DNA from: Chloroflexota bacterium
Lineage (GTDB): Bacteria; Chloroflexota; Dehalococcoidia; JABGRK01
DNA: 15,464 bases
Direction of reading: 5' to 3'
Assembly: GCA_030665485.1 (NCBI GenBank)
Contig: DAOUZV010000008.1
Location: 1 to 15,464, forward strand
The first letter of the stretch is position 1. Each line of letters opens with the position of its first letter. Shown in pieces: positions 14,561 to 15,464 of the stretch. A program made the translations under genes and the position numbers. The notes beneath the pieces were generated by a model. The model did not search any database. It saw nothing but the letters and a program-made list of their open reading frames with translations, and had not been told where the DNA came from.

Positions 14561-15464
14561 TTGAAAGAAGTAGTAGTTGTAAGTGGGGCCAGAACGGCCA
14601 TCGGCAACTTTGGCGGGTCGCTAAAGGATGTGCCGGTTGTTGAGCTGGGTGCGCTGGTTATTAAAGAGGCAATTAAGAAGGCAGGGCTTAAACCTGTTGT
14701 TTCCGATGAAGTGGCGGGGTATGCTCCCGAATCTCTCAAGAACGCAGGGCTTATTGAGCTTGAAAAGAAGTATCAGGATTGGGACGAGAAGGCAAAGGGC
14801 GTTCAGATAGACGAAGTTATTATGGGCAACGTGCTTCAGGCGGGTCAGGGCCAGAACACGGCGCGTCAGGCGATGATTCATGCCGGTGTGTCCAAAGAGG
14901 CCAACGGTTTTACCGTAAACAAGATATGCGCATCGGGGCTTAAGGCTGTAACCTTAGGGGCGCAGGCTATTGCTACCGGCGATGCCGACGTAATTGTTGC
15001 TGGCGGTATGGAGTGCATGAGCCTGGCACCGTACGCACTTCCCAAGGCTCGCTGGGGATACAGGATGGACTTGGACGCCAAGGGCGAAATGCGCGACCTG
15101 ATGATCTACGACGGACTGTGGGAGATATTCTATGGCTACCACATGGGGCTGACCGCCGAGAATATCGCCAAGACATATAACATTTCGCGCCAGGAGCAGG
15201 ATGAGCTTGGCCTGCTCAGCCATCAGCGTGCCCGCAAGGCGATTGCAGATGGCATTTTGAAGGACGAGATCGTTCCTGTGGTTATGCCGCAGCGCAAGGG
15301 CGATCCCAAGGTGTTCGATACCGACGAGCGTCCCATGGACACCAGCATGGAAAAGATGTCGGCCATTCGCCCGGCGTTTGACAAAAACGGCACGGTTACA
15401 GCCGGCAACGCCTCCGGCATAAACGATGCGGCGGCGGCGGTGCTGCTCATGTCGGCAGACAAAG
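14561..15464 (+). CDS. Acetyl-CoA acetyltransferase (thiolase), 3' end beyond window
   Basis: The visible 301 codons encode the N-terminal two thirds of a thiolase, which joins or cleaves acetyl and acyl-CoA units. The frame starts at TTG (MKEVVVVSGARTAIGNFGG after initiation). The acylated cysteine is C123 in NKICASGLKAV. Also visible are AGGMECMS (147-154), GYHMGLTAENIA (192-203) and AGNASGIND (281-289). The catalytic His and the second Cys lie beyond the window edge. Residues about 46-82 form an insertion of roughly 35 residues compared with classic thiolases; its N-terminal part contains VAGYAPESL and its C-terminal part is charged. C123 is correspondingly displaced from position 89 of the well-studied Zoogloea enzyme. 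It follows herA by 31 bases. With the crotonase elsewhere in the window it points to acyl-CoA metabolism, but direction and substrate cannot be told. Confidence 0.9.
   Translation, partial: MKEVVVVSGARTAIGNFGGSLKDVPVVELGALVIKEAIKKAGLKPVVSDEVAGYAPESLKNAGLIELEKKYQDWDEKAKGVQIDEVIMGNVLQAGQGQNTARQAMIHAGVSKEANGFTVNKICASGLKAVTLGAQAIATGDADVIVAGGMECMSLAPYALPKARWGYRMDLDAKGEMRDLMIYDGLWEIFYGYHMGLTAENIAKTYNISRQEQDELGLLSHQRARKAIADGILKDEIVPVVMPQRKGDPKVFDTDERPMDTSMEKMSAIRPAFDKNGTVTAGNASGINDAAAAVLLMSADK

Overview
The window is a densely packed bacterial chromosome segment with twelve protein genes and no RNA genes, mobile elements, CRISPR arrays or long repeats. No gap between genes exceeds about 170 bases. 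Base composition looks close to 50% GC. Initiation uses ATG plus at least two TTG starts, each with a strong Shine-Dalgarno (SD) site. The gene set is clamp-loader delta prime beside RicT, ClpC beside RadA with a CIRCE-like operator, SelB, a NurA / HAS-barrel / HerA block, and fatty-acid-type CoA enzymes. It best fits an anaerobic Chloroflexota bacterium, perhaps a beta-oxidising Dehalococcoidia from sediment. That placement rests on gene content and protein character only; no marker gene was compared.

Left arm, plus strand (1-4065): an extended -10 promoter drives holB and ricT, which lie nine bases apart. A second extended -10 promoter precedes a membrane metalloprotease with a CBS pair (site-2 protease type). 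A PaaG-like crotonase follows 43 bases later and ends tail to tail with radA, overlapping it by 14 bases.

Middle, minus strand (4052-9146): a histone-deacetylase-like amidohydrolase, then clpC, then radA, in transcription order. The clpC promoter region carries a 9-9-9 inverted repeat very close to CIRCE, which suggests HrcA heat-shock control. A perfect 9-bp inverted repeat lies between clpC and radA. The clpC-radA order resembles the Bacillus ctsR-mcsA-mcsB-clpC-radA operon, but the three genes upstream of clpC are absent here.

Right arm, plus strand (9263-15464): selB starts from a divergent intergenic region shared with the deacetylase. selB overlaps nurA by four bases (ATGA). After 76 bases that contain a plausible promoter, a standalone HAS-barrel protein begins at TTG and overlaps herA by four bases. 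A thiolase follows 31 bases later, also starting at TTG, and runs off the window.

How the genes relate: HolB, RadA, NurA and HerA serve replication and recombination. ClpC and the membrane protease serve protein quality control or signalling. The crotonase and thiolase serve acyl-CoA metabolism. SelB shows that the cell decodes UGA as selenocysteine, although no selenoprotein is visible here. The most interesting part is the NurA / HAS-barrel / HerA block, in which a small conserved-looking partner of unknown role sits between the nuclease and the translocase. Next is the CIRCE-like clpC operator.
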